64,000 nt of DNA from Lethocerus indicus (taxonomy: Eukaryota > Arthropoda > Insecta > Hemiptera > Belostomatidae): contig JACDQD010000003.1 in the NCBI GenBank assembly GCA_019843655.1, forward strand, positions 11,286,925 through 11,350,924, given 5' to 3'. Positions 38,440-51,105 of this stretch are shown piece by piece; within the stretch, counting starts at the first letter, position 1; each line of letters begins with the position of its first letter. Both the position numbers and the translations under genes were made by a program. Below the pieces are notes generated by a model, which made no database searches, was not told the origin of the DNA, and saw only the letters and a program-made list of their open reading frames with translations.

Positions 38440-38700
38440 AGCAGTGTTGTTTGAACGGCCGTCCTTCCAGTTGGCGGCGAGGGCTCGTTAGCAAGTAGCC
38501 GGGGCGTACCAGCCCGGCCCCGGGCCAGAGAGCTCGGCGCCCAAATGTTTGCCAGCCCTTTATTGGGAGATCATCGGGGAGTGTGATTTATGGCGGGGGC
38601 CCACCGCCGCCGGCGGCCGCCACGTAATGAGCCGCCGCCCCCGCACCATAACGCCATCCAGCCGACCGGGCAAAACACACTTGTTCACCAGGGCTACTAT
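38440..38700. other. Extreme GC-rich island
   Basis: About 260 bases dominated by C and G, with the GCC/GGC-rich core near 38590-38645 including the palindrome GCCGCCGGCGGC. It is flanked by AT-rich DNA and has no long open frame. CpG is abundant, so it resembles a promoter-proximal or conserved non-coding island, but there is no TATA/initiator pair beside it. Confidence 0.55.
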
Positions 38701-40896
38701 GTTCGATAGAATGTTTTTAAAAACTTAATCCCGACTGTGCGATACCGCTACGCTCATCTTATGAGGATGTACATTTAGTACACTCCCGAGTGTATATCTA
38801 GGAGCTGGAGGTTTACAGATTATTATTCACGTTGGAAAGTACATTTGTTGAGTATTTCATTTGTTTTTTACATCGTTTCATAAATAATTGTACTATTTAT
38901 TGGGGGTGGCGCATTTATGCTTCCTTCAGTCTTCTGCGTGATTCAATTCTGAATTGCCAATTTTTTAATAGAAAAATAAATGGAATTTCGAATGGGGCCA
39001 AATATAACCGTTTTCCGAATCGATGACATCATTGAATTTCGTTGCGATGGCGAGATGTGCCGCGAGGGCCGCTTCTCCCCCACCAGCATAACCCGTATAT
39101 TTGCGCAACCTTCGTGATTATTCGCTCGGGTTATATAGATTGAAGAAAATGACCGGAGCCGGCTGCGGCCCGGTTATTTTGATTTTGTAATGTGTTACTC
39201 ACTCTCTTTCTACTCCTACTTCTCTTCCACTCCTATTCTCCCGCTTTAACTACGGCAACCTTCGTTGCGAAATATCGCCCGCAAGATCATGTCTTCGGTC
39301 CAAATGTCTACTGCCGTTGTTGTCGGAAAGCAAGGTCATCTTCGGTCGTCTTCAATTCAAGACGATTCCTATATTTAACTGATATTTTTCGATCAGTGTT
39401 TCGAAGAGTGCCAACCCCTGAGCGAGAGTTGGCAAGTAGTTTTTCAGGAGCAAATTTCCCAACGTAAATCTCTGGTGATCTCTACATTTTTAATCGTTCA
39501 GAAATTGAAATTAAACGAAAATTCAGTCCACCACCGGAGATTGTGTCTACGCCTTATTATTTTAACTCCGGAACTATGTGTAAGAATTGCTTCTCTTACA
39601 ATAAGTATTTTGTCTTGTTCTCTTGGACGACATTAATTAGGCTGTTCAATTAATTATTTATATGCGATGAATCTCACGCATATCATGTATCTAAATACAT
39701 GCAGTGGATAAAGAAGGAAGAAAAGCAATATTAGGCAGGGTGATACCCTGGTCTTCTTAATAGTCCTACAGCAAGGATGATTCCTATCGAAAGAGCACGC
39801 GTCCCGTTCACCATTCCAATGGTCCAGTGCCAGCAGTAATGGCGTTACACAAGTCCCAATCCAGAAGTAACGTAATTCATAGAAAACTGAGTCAGATCTT
39901 TGTTTTTTATTACCCTACTGCCGGTCATCCCGAGGAGATCAATTGATAACGCAGGCTACTCTAGGGCCGATCGGGGTCACGACGTTGTAATTTCAGAATC
40001 TGATTACATTCAATTTGGACAGAACACTGCCGTTTTTAGTTGCAAGTTGGACCTTCGTCCAAGCCACCGGACACATCGTGTCCACGTAATATTCTTGGCA
40101 AATGATGGGTACCGAAATCCGGAAAAGAATTAATTAGGAGCCTTCGAAAGGAAATTACTTCTTTTGTGGGGAGTCTAATCGAGGTCATTTAGGTAAAATA
40201 AATGCCGTAATGCGGGTCATATTATTTCCTGGTGATCTAACGTATAAATGGTTTTGTGTATTCATTAAATGAGAACGACAATGGACCGTCAGCAATCTCT
40301 TCTGTCTCATTTAGCCCTTGGACCTGGCTGATTTCATGTTCGTTGTTTCCGGTAATGGCCTTCTTTCTTTAGTTCATTCTTTTCTCCATTTGGCATCAGT
40401 AAAAGTTCCATCTACTGGCCATCCTCAGTAGTAAACGGTAATTGTTAGTCTACAAATTCAAAAAGATGATGATAATAATCATTAGGGATATTTTCAACTA
40501 AATTTTGATTTCTATTATCGGTCGGAAGGTAATGAATCGTGTAGGAATGGAACGGTTTCAGTAGTTCGTATAGTTAATGTCGGTTCCCGGTTAAACACGA
40601 AAACATGCAATTGCAGAAAGCATGATTTATCTAGCAGTCTCCACATTATGTTATAACGACAATAAGATCGTGAATTGAACCTTCGGCGTAGTTGAAATCT
40701 CAGTTTCGAAACGGCAAATAATAGCGTCATAAAAATAAGGTCAAAACAAAACTTTTTCGTGTCAAGCGCAGACGACGCCGTGACCTTTACGCCCATTGTC
40801 CATCGGGATGGTCCCGGTGTTGGGGGTCAAAAGGAAGAAGAATTGATTGAGAACTGCTGCCTTCCTTTTGAGCGGGGGCACAATGCCGATCGAGCG

Positions 40897-40909
40897 CCCC
40901 CCCCCCCCC
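40897..40909. repeat. C13 homopolymer
   Basis: Thirteen consecutive C residues. Mononucleotide runs of this length are uncommon here and prone to length error. Confidence 0.9.
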
Positions 40910-43246
40910 GGCCATCGACTATGTTCGTCTCTGTGAATGTCAGGGGCCAAAACATTTCATCCGATCGGAACATGAAACATTTCTCAAGGCGTAATTAGAA
41001 ATCACGACTCGGCGCTCCCCAGGAGATAGACATCTCCGACTTGGCTAGCGTCATTAGCCTGTTTGGCAAGAGCCCCTCCTCGATCTGCAACCGCGTAGGG
41101 AGGAGTCTTACATGGCGGGGGCGGGGTGCGGCTCGCCGCAGATAAACAGAGGAGAACATGACCTTTGTGTCGAAAAACTCAACCTACCGGTCTATTCTTG
41201 AGGCTGATTCTTCTTTCTAAGGTTACGTGTCGGGCGTTCACTTTCATTAGATCGCTTCCATTCGATAAATCCCCCTTTGTGCTACGGTTGAGGTATTTTT
41301 CGACGAATTTAATCTATAATTTGGAACTGGAAATCGTGTAAGATCGCCCCTAATTACTAAAATAAGTTGGCGTTTCAAAACCTGCCCTAAAAATTGTTGT
41401 TAATTCTAAACGCCGAATTGATAAATTAATTGATACGGACGTAAACCTGTTGAGAAGAAAAGAAAACCATTGTTTATGAAATTTCAGAGGAAATACAAAT
41501 ACGAAAATCGCAACTTGATAGAATTCCATTTTAATTAGCGTTCCATTTGCATTCAATGCCCAGACTGAAGAATGGCTACTCTGATAAATCCGCGATTTCA
41601 TCACTCGACAATGAACTTAGGAATGCTTTTATTATCCGTAAGTAACACAATGTACATTAGATAATATATTACAGAAAACTATATTTTAAAGGTCAATAAA
41701 AATATAATAAATTTTTAGAATTCTGTGGGTGTGTCCGTGGCCTTTCTTCTTCCATCTTTCTGGACGAGTAGGTTGAGTGGATGAGCCAGAAGAGAGTGCG
41801 ATCTGATGGCGGTTGTTGGTATAATAAAGATTGAGTCCGACAGTGAAACCGTGTTCGCCAGACCCAGTGTTTAAAACAGGCATCTCATAATCGAATATTT
41901 CTTTTAAAAAAAACACTATATAGAACAATCATGAGCGGTAAACGTGTACCAGAAAAAAATTGCTGCCAGGATATTTTGGCAATTATTATTAAGATTAAAT
42001 GTTTACGGCCGTGGCTTCGTCAAATTAACCCATCCCGAAATTACAGCCCCGTGTGCCAGCGCCGCCGCCGCTCCGTTTAGTAATTAATGGTTTTCAACAC
42101 ATGTTGGCCTGTCCTTAAATTAAATTAACGATTTATTCGCGTCTCGACCGTTTCCACATTTAATCCTTGGAATACTTTATTACTTTTGGAGTTGGGCAAT
42201 CAACACTTCGCCCGGACGAATTAAAAGGGACTCGTCAAGGCTCCGTTCTTAATAACTATATTCCGATTGATGCCAATTATTCCGTGCGCCTCGGTCGCCA
42301 GGGAAATAAGAATTTGCAATCGAATTTTTTCATCAGGCTGGAACCAGTTTCGATGCGCCGGTGAGGAAGCGGTCGTTTCGGAAGGGTTTTCTGCTTCGTA
42401 TGCGCTTTAAGACCGCATATTTATTTTCCAATTAAAACGCGAGGAACTCTTAATCCCCGCTCAGAATAAATGTCGTTTCAGTGTTCGTGGATACGAGCCA
42501 CTCTTTCCCGTACCACTTTAATATCACCCTGTACAACGATGGATATCAAAGTCTGTTACTTTCTAACGTATGATCGGACAAGTGAAGGATAAACGGATAT
42601 AAATATTCTCCGTATAATTGAAAAAAAAAAAATAAAATTGAATTTGTGCGCCAAATGTTATTTACTATTCGTTTGTACATTGTGTGTGTGCTATTTGTTG
42701 AGGACTAGTCGCATGGCCTGCAACTTATATAACCCGCAATTCTCTGCTTCGCTGAATATTACAGCTGAGGGAAGGAAAGGTTAGAGACGTTTGAAATAAA
42801 ATGCATGATTTTTAACCTACACCTCCTTCCAGTGTGAAGGAAAAATTTCACATAATTTCCATCCTTTCGCATGAAATGTCAGTACGGACATTTGACGCTC
42901 CTTTGGATGAAATGAAGTTCAGCTTTATGTTGTTACGAAAAAATCTCCGGGGATAAATAATTAAAATTGATATAAAATTTGAGAAATATTATTCCACGTT
43001 CATTTGAAATAGCGGATATATTACTCCTAAAATTATATGCTGTAATAAAAACGTAATGGGACGTTTCACAGACCATCCATCGTCTGGGCGTTATGAAATA
43101 GCGGGTATTAATGGTTAGCCCAAAACTATCGGGGAGGTACCCTCGAAAGGCGGTATTCTCGTTGCCCCCGAGAGTTTGAATAATCGAGTGGGCGTCGACT
43201 TGTTAGCGGGCCGGACGCGTTTAAAACAATTACCGTAGGGCTTGTT

Positions 43247-43283
43247 GGAGGGAGGGAGGGTGGGAGGAGGGAGGGAGGGAGGG
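43247..43283 (+). repeat. GGGA tandem repeat with two G-quadruplex motifs
   Basis: GGGAGGGAGGGTGGG (43250-43264) and GGGAGGGAGGGAGGG (43269-43283) each have four G3 tracts with one-base loops, the most stable class of quadruplex motif. They are separated by four bases. No gene is adjacent. Confidence 0.85.
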
Positions 43284-43989
43284 CTGTGCTGATGATGGTC
43301 CGCCGGCTCTCGGCCGGCCGCCAGTGATTTATACCCCGCTTAGCCAGAGATGAGCCCAACCCAATGATTACTCCTCCACCGCCGTTCAAACACCGGCCCG
43401 CTCCTATACCCTACAGACTTCCTACAACTTAAACGTTATCGCCCGGCGAACTCCTCATCGACCATTAAACTATCCCGTCGCTAATGCTCCATAATCGGTC
43501 GCTGGACAGCTGACTCGCATCGCCATCTGTATTCCAGAAACGTTTGTCGAGACACAATTTGCACTTCTGTAACAAGAAAATGTGCAGGAAATGTTCTGAT
43601 ATTTATCTTAAGAAAATCAACGTAACTTTATTCCCCAATTGTTCCTATTTTAACACACTTTCGGCAGAATATGTTATCGTTTCTGATTATTTCTTTTAAT
43701 ATCTGTAAAAGACATGAATTACAGCCACGGAGCTCAAAATGCCTATTCAAATAAAGCTAGAGCAGTAGTATATAATCAATAGATTAATTCATTCAATGGT
43801 ACGTGAAACAGAAGATATCCGCTGTGGAAAGCGCCAACTTCAAATGTATAATTTCAAATAACGTTGCTTAAATATGTGTGCAAGATATAAAATACTTTTA
43901 CATTTTAAACATATCTCAGATTACGAAGGATTATTTTCCGTGTGGAACTATACCGTAGGATGGTACTATTCCGTTTTACCGTAATAATG

Positions 43990-44012
43990 TTGAGCGTAAT
44001 TTTTACGCTCAA
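43990..44012. repeat. Inverted repeat, 10-bp stem and 3-base loop
   Basis: TTGAGCGTAA and TTACGCTCAA flank TTT, giving a tight perfect hairpin. Confidence 0.8.
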
Positions 44013-44669
44013 TAAACTCGAGGCGGACTCTCTCTGAAGTTGCACCCGAGGATAGGATAATTTAACCGGGGGTCGTTGGCTCTAAAACTGTGACATTTGC
44101 GGAGCCGAGTCCGAGCGGATAGAGCCTTACGGTTCAGTGAATAAGAAGATCAGACCGGGATGATTAACATACTAGAAAGTTCTTCCAGTTTCCAGTCTCC
44201 TGAATTTCACCCATTTGCGATTTAAACGATTCAAAAGCGGCGGGGCTAATTCAAATGTGCCGCTTCACCGACTGTTACCGGCACTCGACTACATCCTGAA
44301 CCAGTTTCCGCCTCAGCTCTTATTTTTAGCCATCGAAATATTCACCCTTTCCCTTTCTATAATATTCCCTTTCTTGGAATGTTGACGGCAAATTAGCGCT
44401 TAAGCGACAATCGGGGCGCTAATTCCAATCGCTAAATCAGTCAACCTAATACGATTTGATGTAGCGCAACGCACTATTTGCGTAATTATCATGAAAACGT
44501 TACGCGGTATTAAAAGTAATCGTGTGGGTAACCTTCTTTCTAAAACACACCAGTTCGACTTCGGTCATATTCCTTTTGGCCATTTAAATCTTGGTTATTT
44601 TCTATGGTGTTGACAGGTTGCGAAGACATCTGAAGGTTGAACAGGTCTGGGTGTTGAAATACGCAATTG

Positions 44670-44760
44670 AAAAAAAAACCACCACCAGAATTCGAACCAG
44701 GCGATAACCGCATGTTCCGGACTTTTATATTTATATACGGGCTGCATAGTTAGCTGAACC
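44670..44760 (-). mobile_element. Possible tRNA-derived SINE relic
   Basis: On the minus strand an A-box-like segment (GGTTCAGCTAACTATGCAGCC, plus positions 44740-44760) is followed by a B-box match GGTTCGAATTC (44688-44698) and then by a T run, which is the order of a tRNA-type RNA polymerase III unit. The boxes are farther apart than in a tRNA and the TψC stem does not pair properly, so this is not an intact tRNA gene. A decayed SINE head fits best. Confidence 0.3.
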
Positions 44761-46751
44761 GTATTTTCAAAGGCAATAAAAGTAATTACTTCGAATGAAA
44801 TGTACAGTTCTTCTCATTTTATTGTCTAATGGTGTAATGGAATGACCATAATGAGACCTGAAGTTGACAGATACTGGGAGAAACTGAGTATATACATGTG
44901 CCAGCATGTTTTTAGTGTGATAAGATATAAATTAAATGGTATGGAGCATAGAATAAATAACGCATGTTGCTCACTTACTATACTTAAGTGGCGAGCGGCA
45001 TATTTCCTCGGCTCGTTTAATTTGGATTCCGGGAGAGGCCTCCGGATTCAGATAATTCGGAATTGATATATCGCTTTCATTAGGGAAGGGCGCATCAGGT
45101 TAATGGGGGCCGGCCGAGGTGGAAAGTAGATGATGTCAGGAGGTGAAAATCCAGTCGGTCTTTTGCTCTCTCGGGGCCCAAATTTATTCCGGGCGTAAAA
45201 CGCGGTCCGCGGCTCGATTTACCGCCTCCCCAATGTATCCATCAAGCCCCGCAACGCGTCCGATAAGAGCGCTTCTCTTAAAAAGTTATTCAAGAAATTC
45301 ATTGTCCCTCCGTTTTGAAGAGAAAGCGGCTACGTGCCCGGCCTGTTAAATAGGTTTCAAATTCTAAGCGGCCATTACAGAGCGGAAGATGTCTCTGCAA
45401 AAAGCAACAACATTTACAGTATAATGCAACAACAATTTGACCAAATATCTTTAAGAAGTCAACGTTGATATATCTTCTATATCTACTATTTTCTGCAGCA
45501 GCGTACTGAAAAATATAATTTAAATATCTCCATTCAGTAATCTGTTCGCACTAAGTAAATGAGAATGCGTCTTGGCATTGATAATTTAATCAGATTTGGT
45601 ATACAAATATATTAAGTAAATTTCTCCCGTAATCCTGTACAGATCTCAAGATTATGATAGTTCAGGTAATACTGGATAGATTTCCCCGGGGTGAATTATA
45701 ACAGGGTAAAAATTATAGATAATATAGAAGTTATTGCGTGATATCAACTCGATATTTTATCTATTAGATGACGGAGATAAAATTGCGTTGTATGAAGTAA
45801 ATTACGAGCGGAGCGGTCAACGCCAGGTTGTTCGGGTTCACCGGGGGGGAGACCACCTACATGTGCGGCCAATAACGTACCGTCGGGTAAATGCTGGTTG
45901 TACATACACCTATATTGTTCCCTGTTAATTGGGCACCTAATTAATTATATTGTCCCGTCGGAGGTATTGTTTTTCATCGGCGGGTTTCTTGTACACTTAT
46001 TGGCTTTTGAACCTTGGCCGTTGATCCTTCCGCCGGAGATGCCATCCAGGAGACAGATGGCGAGATGTGGACATCGCATTTAACGAGCCTAATAAATAAC
46101 GATAGAAATAAATTAGCAGGAAACCAAGTTTTGATTTATTTCGGGACGTACATTCTGAAATTAGTGTAATGCGTTATACTTACACTAGAACGATGTTGTA
46201 ATTAGGCGAATTCGAACGTTTTTCGGTGCTAAGAAGGTGTTGCGGGTTAACACGATTATCGCGTATATTTTTCTGAACAAATTAAATTTATTAGTCTACC
46301 TGTAGATATAAGAACAGCTATTTATTTAACCCCGCCATTTTTTCCGTTTATACATATCCTTGTCCAGCACTCATTGCGGGGATATCGAGGACATCGCTTT
46401 AAATCAATATAATTGAGTTCTACAACCGACTGGCATAGAATTGAGAGAACTACAGGCGCTATTAATACTGCGTATCGCAACATCTGTTGAGACGCGACCT
46501 ATTTCAGAACTGATAGAAGCAAAATTTGATACGGAAAATTGTTTGAATAATTTCTAGACAGGTATTTTGAAACCTCAACCCCCGAATAAATATGTATTTG
46601 ACTATGTTTAAAAAACATGCTGACAATTTATGAAAAAGGTCTAATGTTGTATTAATACCACCTTCTTCCTTTCTTTAACTTCCATTACACTGTCAATTAT
46701 AAAATATATATCCCATACATCTGTCAACTTTTGGTTGACTACGGTTGTACT

Positions 46752-46835
46752 GTTCAAGTTGGCTTGAAAAAAGTAAAATTTTACTTTAAAACAGTCGAAA
46801 TCGGTTTGGAAACGTTTTAATTTGACTCGGAAACA
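46752..46835 (-). repeat. Four degenerate 21-bp tandem repeats
   Basis: On the minus strand, four 21-base units lie end to end (46815-46835, 46794-46814, 46773-46793 and 46752-46772). They share a start of TGTTTCC/CGTTTCC/TGTTTTA/TTTTTTC and an AAGTCAA/AACCGAT-type middle. They sit in an 83-codon minus frame (46641-46892), where they read as four seven-residue units with Phe at position 2 and Phe or Leu at position 6. No known domain is recognised. The unit is 21 bases, so the repeat keeps the frame. Confidence 0.6.
46770..46787. repeat. 18-bp perfect palindrome within the 21-bp repeats
   Basis: AAAGTAAAATTTTACTTT, with two shorter dyads just upstream: GTCAAC/GTTGAC at 46723-46739 and TTCAAG/CTTGAA at 46753-46768. 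Confidence 0.8.
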
Positions 46836-49527
46836 ACAGAGAGAAAGTGTTAGGACGGCGCATACAAAACCGAAATAGTAATTTATTAACATATAATGTT
46901 ATGAATGAATTTTCTTCGGTATTTTCAGTTCGCGAGTTGTGCGTAACTAGGAAACGTTCCCAGTCGTGGAAATACGCGGCGTATCCGGGCGTGGCTCCGG
47001 CTTCTGAAACGCCTCATAAATCATGCTCTCTTAAATAATGGGGACCAGCAAATTATTTAAATCAGAACTTCGTTATCGCCCGGTGAACTTCCCCCTTGTT
47101 TTCTCCAATTCCTTGACCCTTAGCCCCGTCGAGAGAGCCCGGCTCTGTCGCCGAAACGGTCGATGATTTATGGTCCGCCTCGCCCCAAAAGGCGGACCGC
47201 CAATACTTAATAACTTGATACTTGATTCCTCCGCCCCGCAAACATAAGCCCTTGTTTTTTTCTTAATTAGCCAAATCAAGTCGGCCACCACGCGGCCGTA
47301 TATTCAAAATGATATATGCCTTTGAGTGGCTGTAATTTATTTTACGCTATTTTATTCCTTTGCTAGTGTCTCACGAGAGAAAACGCAACCGGCTCCACGT
47401 GCTATGAAATAGAAACGGGGGCCTCAGGTCCGTCCGGCTTAGAGTGGACAATCGTATGTTAATCTAATTATATAAATGTAACCGTGTGTAACTATGTAAA
47501 TTAAATTATTATAAATATAATTTTGAAAATATGTCATTTCTTATTTCGAACAAAACACACTTTGTTGAGAAGGTAGAATATGTAGAGCCTGAGTCGAGGA
47601 AAAGAATGGAAAAAATAAATCTAGTAATGAGAATAATCTTAAGTGCAAGAGCGCACTCAGGGCGATGATTCCAATCCCGGTAGCTGTTCACTGAGTATCC
47701 TTGTCTATACTTCATAAAATACCTTCCACTATAGTAGGTGCCTTGATTTCTCGGAACCCTAACAAGATAACAAATATACGACGGTATATGAGTGTTCTTA
47801 CTTAAGAGAATGCTCTTCCTGACACCACTTAAATAATCAAAAGCTATGCAGTTACTTCACGAACAATTTAAAAAGCCAAAATTTCTCTCATTTATGGGAG
47901 GAGTTTTTCGCTCCGTCCTGAGATTTCGGAACGGCGGGAAATCTTGAAATTTTGGGTTTTGAATCGGAAATATATCAACAGGCGCACGAATACAAATACA
48001 GTGAGTATATATTTTATTCAACTGAAATGAAATGGCAACATTAATAAATTTCTATTTTTTGTATTCTTATTGCATCCTGGATTCCTTAGTTACGAAAAGC
48101 AGATTACCTTCATTTCTGACAAGGCTGTGTAATGAAATACACGAAGCCATGATATTTAAGCGTACGGCAAATTAACACCAATCGAGAAGAACAATAATGT
48201 CGGCGATTTTCTTTCTTCGGAACGACGCTTTACATTTGAAAAGCAGTCGGGTCGGCAAAATGAAAAACACCGCGCTAATGGCGCATTGAATGCCCGTTGC
48301 TCGGTATGTCGAAGCGACTCGAAAGTAGGCAATAAAGATTTGCGGAGCTAGCCGCCAGATAAGAATGAGCGCAGCCTCGCCTCGAGCGGGGGTGCCGGCT
48401 GCGCGGCGGGATAGGTAGGGTAGGGGAAGAAAAAAAATATCATTGCATAAATCGTTTTAATGTTCTCATACGTAGCGCCAATTAAAATAAAAGATCTTGA
48501 CATATTTAAAATGGTCGCCCCGATAGAATCTCGATTAGGGGCGAAACGGCGATAAATTAGAAAACGTATTAATTTCAGGCTACGATCGGCTATCGCCAAC
48601 AAATAGGGGCCCGGCCTAATTTAAATATCGCGCGGCGTTAAACAGCTAACCGGGCCTCAGATAAGCTTCTTAATTTGCTGTCGGGGTGAATGAAGGTGGT
48701 AGTGGTGGCGCGGAGGGGGGTGGGAGGGGTTGCAATTGACTGCGTTGTTACAATAAAAGAAGACGAAAAAAAGAAACTGGAAGGAAAAGAAATTCAATAG
48801 GCTCATCGGTCGGGCTCGATCCATTACTTTATCGGTAATCTTCCATGTTTAATGTCACCTGTCAGTTAATTGCCCCGTAATAACACCGCGAGTTAAGTTC
48901 GAGGCGTTTGTTAACACGACAAAAAACTAAAAACGGCCGCCAATGAAATCGAAGAATGAAATATTCAGTATAGATAAACTTCTTACACTGCAAAATCATT
49001 CGTGAGTTTATATCCTAGCGATAGATTTTTATTTGAATTGAAACTCAAATTAACTATGTAATTTTTGTATTATGTTACCCACTTTTACACAACAATTTGT
49101 GTATTTATATGATTAAATAGCGACATTGCTATTCCGGGTGTTAATTTCGCCTTTAAAGGTTGTAGAAACGATTGGAAAAACCGTTAATCGCTTCTACTGC
49201 CAGGATCCGTAATTTCCGGAAATTGTAACTTCCGCCACAATTCAATGTTGTCATATGAAACTTCCTTACTATATACTGCAGTCCACTTTATTTCATATGT
49301 ACTGGATATCGTGGGAACGATGTGGGTATTTATCGCACTTGGTATACTTTTTGTGATGTACTTTTGGCACTATTTCTTTGACACCCGCTTAAAATCATTG
49401 TACTTCCATGGAAATTAATTCCAGCGATACGGTCTTGCGCTGTGGTTCCGGCCTTATGAAACTTCTTTGACAAGTAACGAGGGTCCCAATTTTAAATTTT
49501 TTTCTTTTCGGTAAAGAATTAATAATG

Positions 49528-49559
49528 TATTTACGTAAGCATATGCATGTACGTAAATA
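49528..49559. repeat. Inverted repeat, 10-bp stem with a palindrome in the loop
   Basis: TATTTACGTA (49528-49537) pairs with TACGTAAATA (49550-49559). The 12-base loop contains the palindrome GCATATGC. Confidence 0.75.
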
Positions 49560-51095
49560 ATATAATTTTTCATTGTACACGTAGTTGTAATTACGGAGGT
49601 ACATTCTTGTAAAACATGTACTGTCTGCATTAATATTTAACAATAACGTATTTCCTCTGATAGTATTTAAAATTCATTCATTATATTTCATGAGATGTGT
49701 ATACCGTAATCTAAGCCGTTTCCAGAGCTGAAATTCTCTATGTATCTCTGTGTAGATTTTAATTATTTTTTGTTGCTCCTATTCTGGAACATGCGATGTT
49801 AAAGTCACAAGTATTATTAGGCCGACGTGACGTGTGTCGAGGGTTATAAATTTGCAGGAGGAGTGTGGGCGGTGAAGGGGCAACTTTCACGGAAGCAGAT
49901 CGGACGATCACCCGGCATCTCGACAGGGAATGATCGATGTCCGATCCCCCGCTCGAATCCTCTCTAACGGCTCCAACTTTGGCCGGTCCCGCTCCCGTCT
50001 CCCAGCTTCGATCTGCTTCTTTCTCCCCGCCCCCTTTTTTTTCCTGTTTTCTTATCTAACCCCCTCGCTCCTATTCGGTCGGACGCCGTGTCACACCCCG
50101 AGGAGCCGGACACCGCCCCGTGAAAGTCTTAATTAAAAACCGGGCTTTTCAGACGGGCCGCCAATAAATCTGCAGGGTAGAGTCAAATATATTCCGACGC
50201 TTGGCTTCCCGAGAGATAAATAGGCCAATTACCAAACGAGGAGTTTAACCGATGTCATATTTCTTTTTCAACAAGTGGGGCCACCCAAGTATTCTGATTC
50301 GGAGTTCACATTGGACGTGTTGAAAATTCGGTGTTCGTTAAAAATTATTGAGATCGAATTAAAATGTTTTAGGAAATATATTTCGATATTATTTGCATTA
50401 AATGTTATCACAGATCGCTTTCTTCTTTTTCAATATATACTTGTCTTTTCAAATCTGAATCGTAGACCTAATAATATCTAACATCCTTTCAAGAAGCAGT
50501 CCCGGTACTCTACCTCGTGTTGTGTACGTTCTGTTCGCTTTCATTTTTATTTTTCACTCGAATATTACGGTGATACAACCGGTTTATTAAACTGTGTACT
50601 AATTAGCTCGGATTATTTCAAAGGAAGGAAAGCATGGATCACGATTCGAAAATGAAAGACGGGAAACGTTACCACTAAATCGTCTGTCAAAAAACCTAAT
50701 AAAATTAAAATTACATTGTCACTGGTTAGAAATAAAAACGTAGAAACTACAGATAAAAATGTTACACGTATTACACAGTTCCGTCCAAAAAGGACAGAAT
50801 ACCTGTCTGTGGATTGAGAAGGAAGTGAGTTAAGTAAGATCAGTATGTAAAATAAGGGGGAGTTTTATCGCGAATCTGGAAGAAATGTGTTCTCGTACAA
50901 CTTTAGATTTAAGTCGATCGGCAATTGCGGGACCAATTGGGCATGATCGGGATAAGATCAGAAGCGCAGCTTAATTCGAGAGCTCTCCGACCGGTGAACA
51001 GGACAATCCGGCCGTAATAAATTCCTGTTATTTAGCGCGTGTAAAAGAGCAAAGTAGAGGGACAAAACCGTTTTTAACAGAGAAACAGGTAGGCC

Positions 51096-51105
51096 GGGGG
51101 GGGGG
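51096..51105. repeat. G10 homopolymer
   Basis: Ten consecutive G residues, after ACAGGTAGGCC. Confidence 0.9.

Larger units (their letters stand above)
38701..46640. other. Mosaic DNA without a recognisable gene
   Basis: GC-rich islands near 40780-41140, 42030-42370, 43090-43520 and 45000-45350. The frame at 39192 begins with a Leu-rich segment that resembles a signal peptide, but it starts at GTG, arises from a CT-rich tract and has no ATG or acceptor in front, so it is not called. Confidence 0.45.

Noticed and set aside
39192..39467. Frame beginning with a Leu-rich segment like a signal peptide, considered as exon 2 of the 27294 gene
   Set aside because: The leucines come from a CT-rich tract, there is no ATG, and no AG acceptor lies in front of the hydrophobic part in the open frame.
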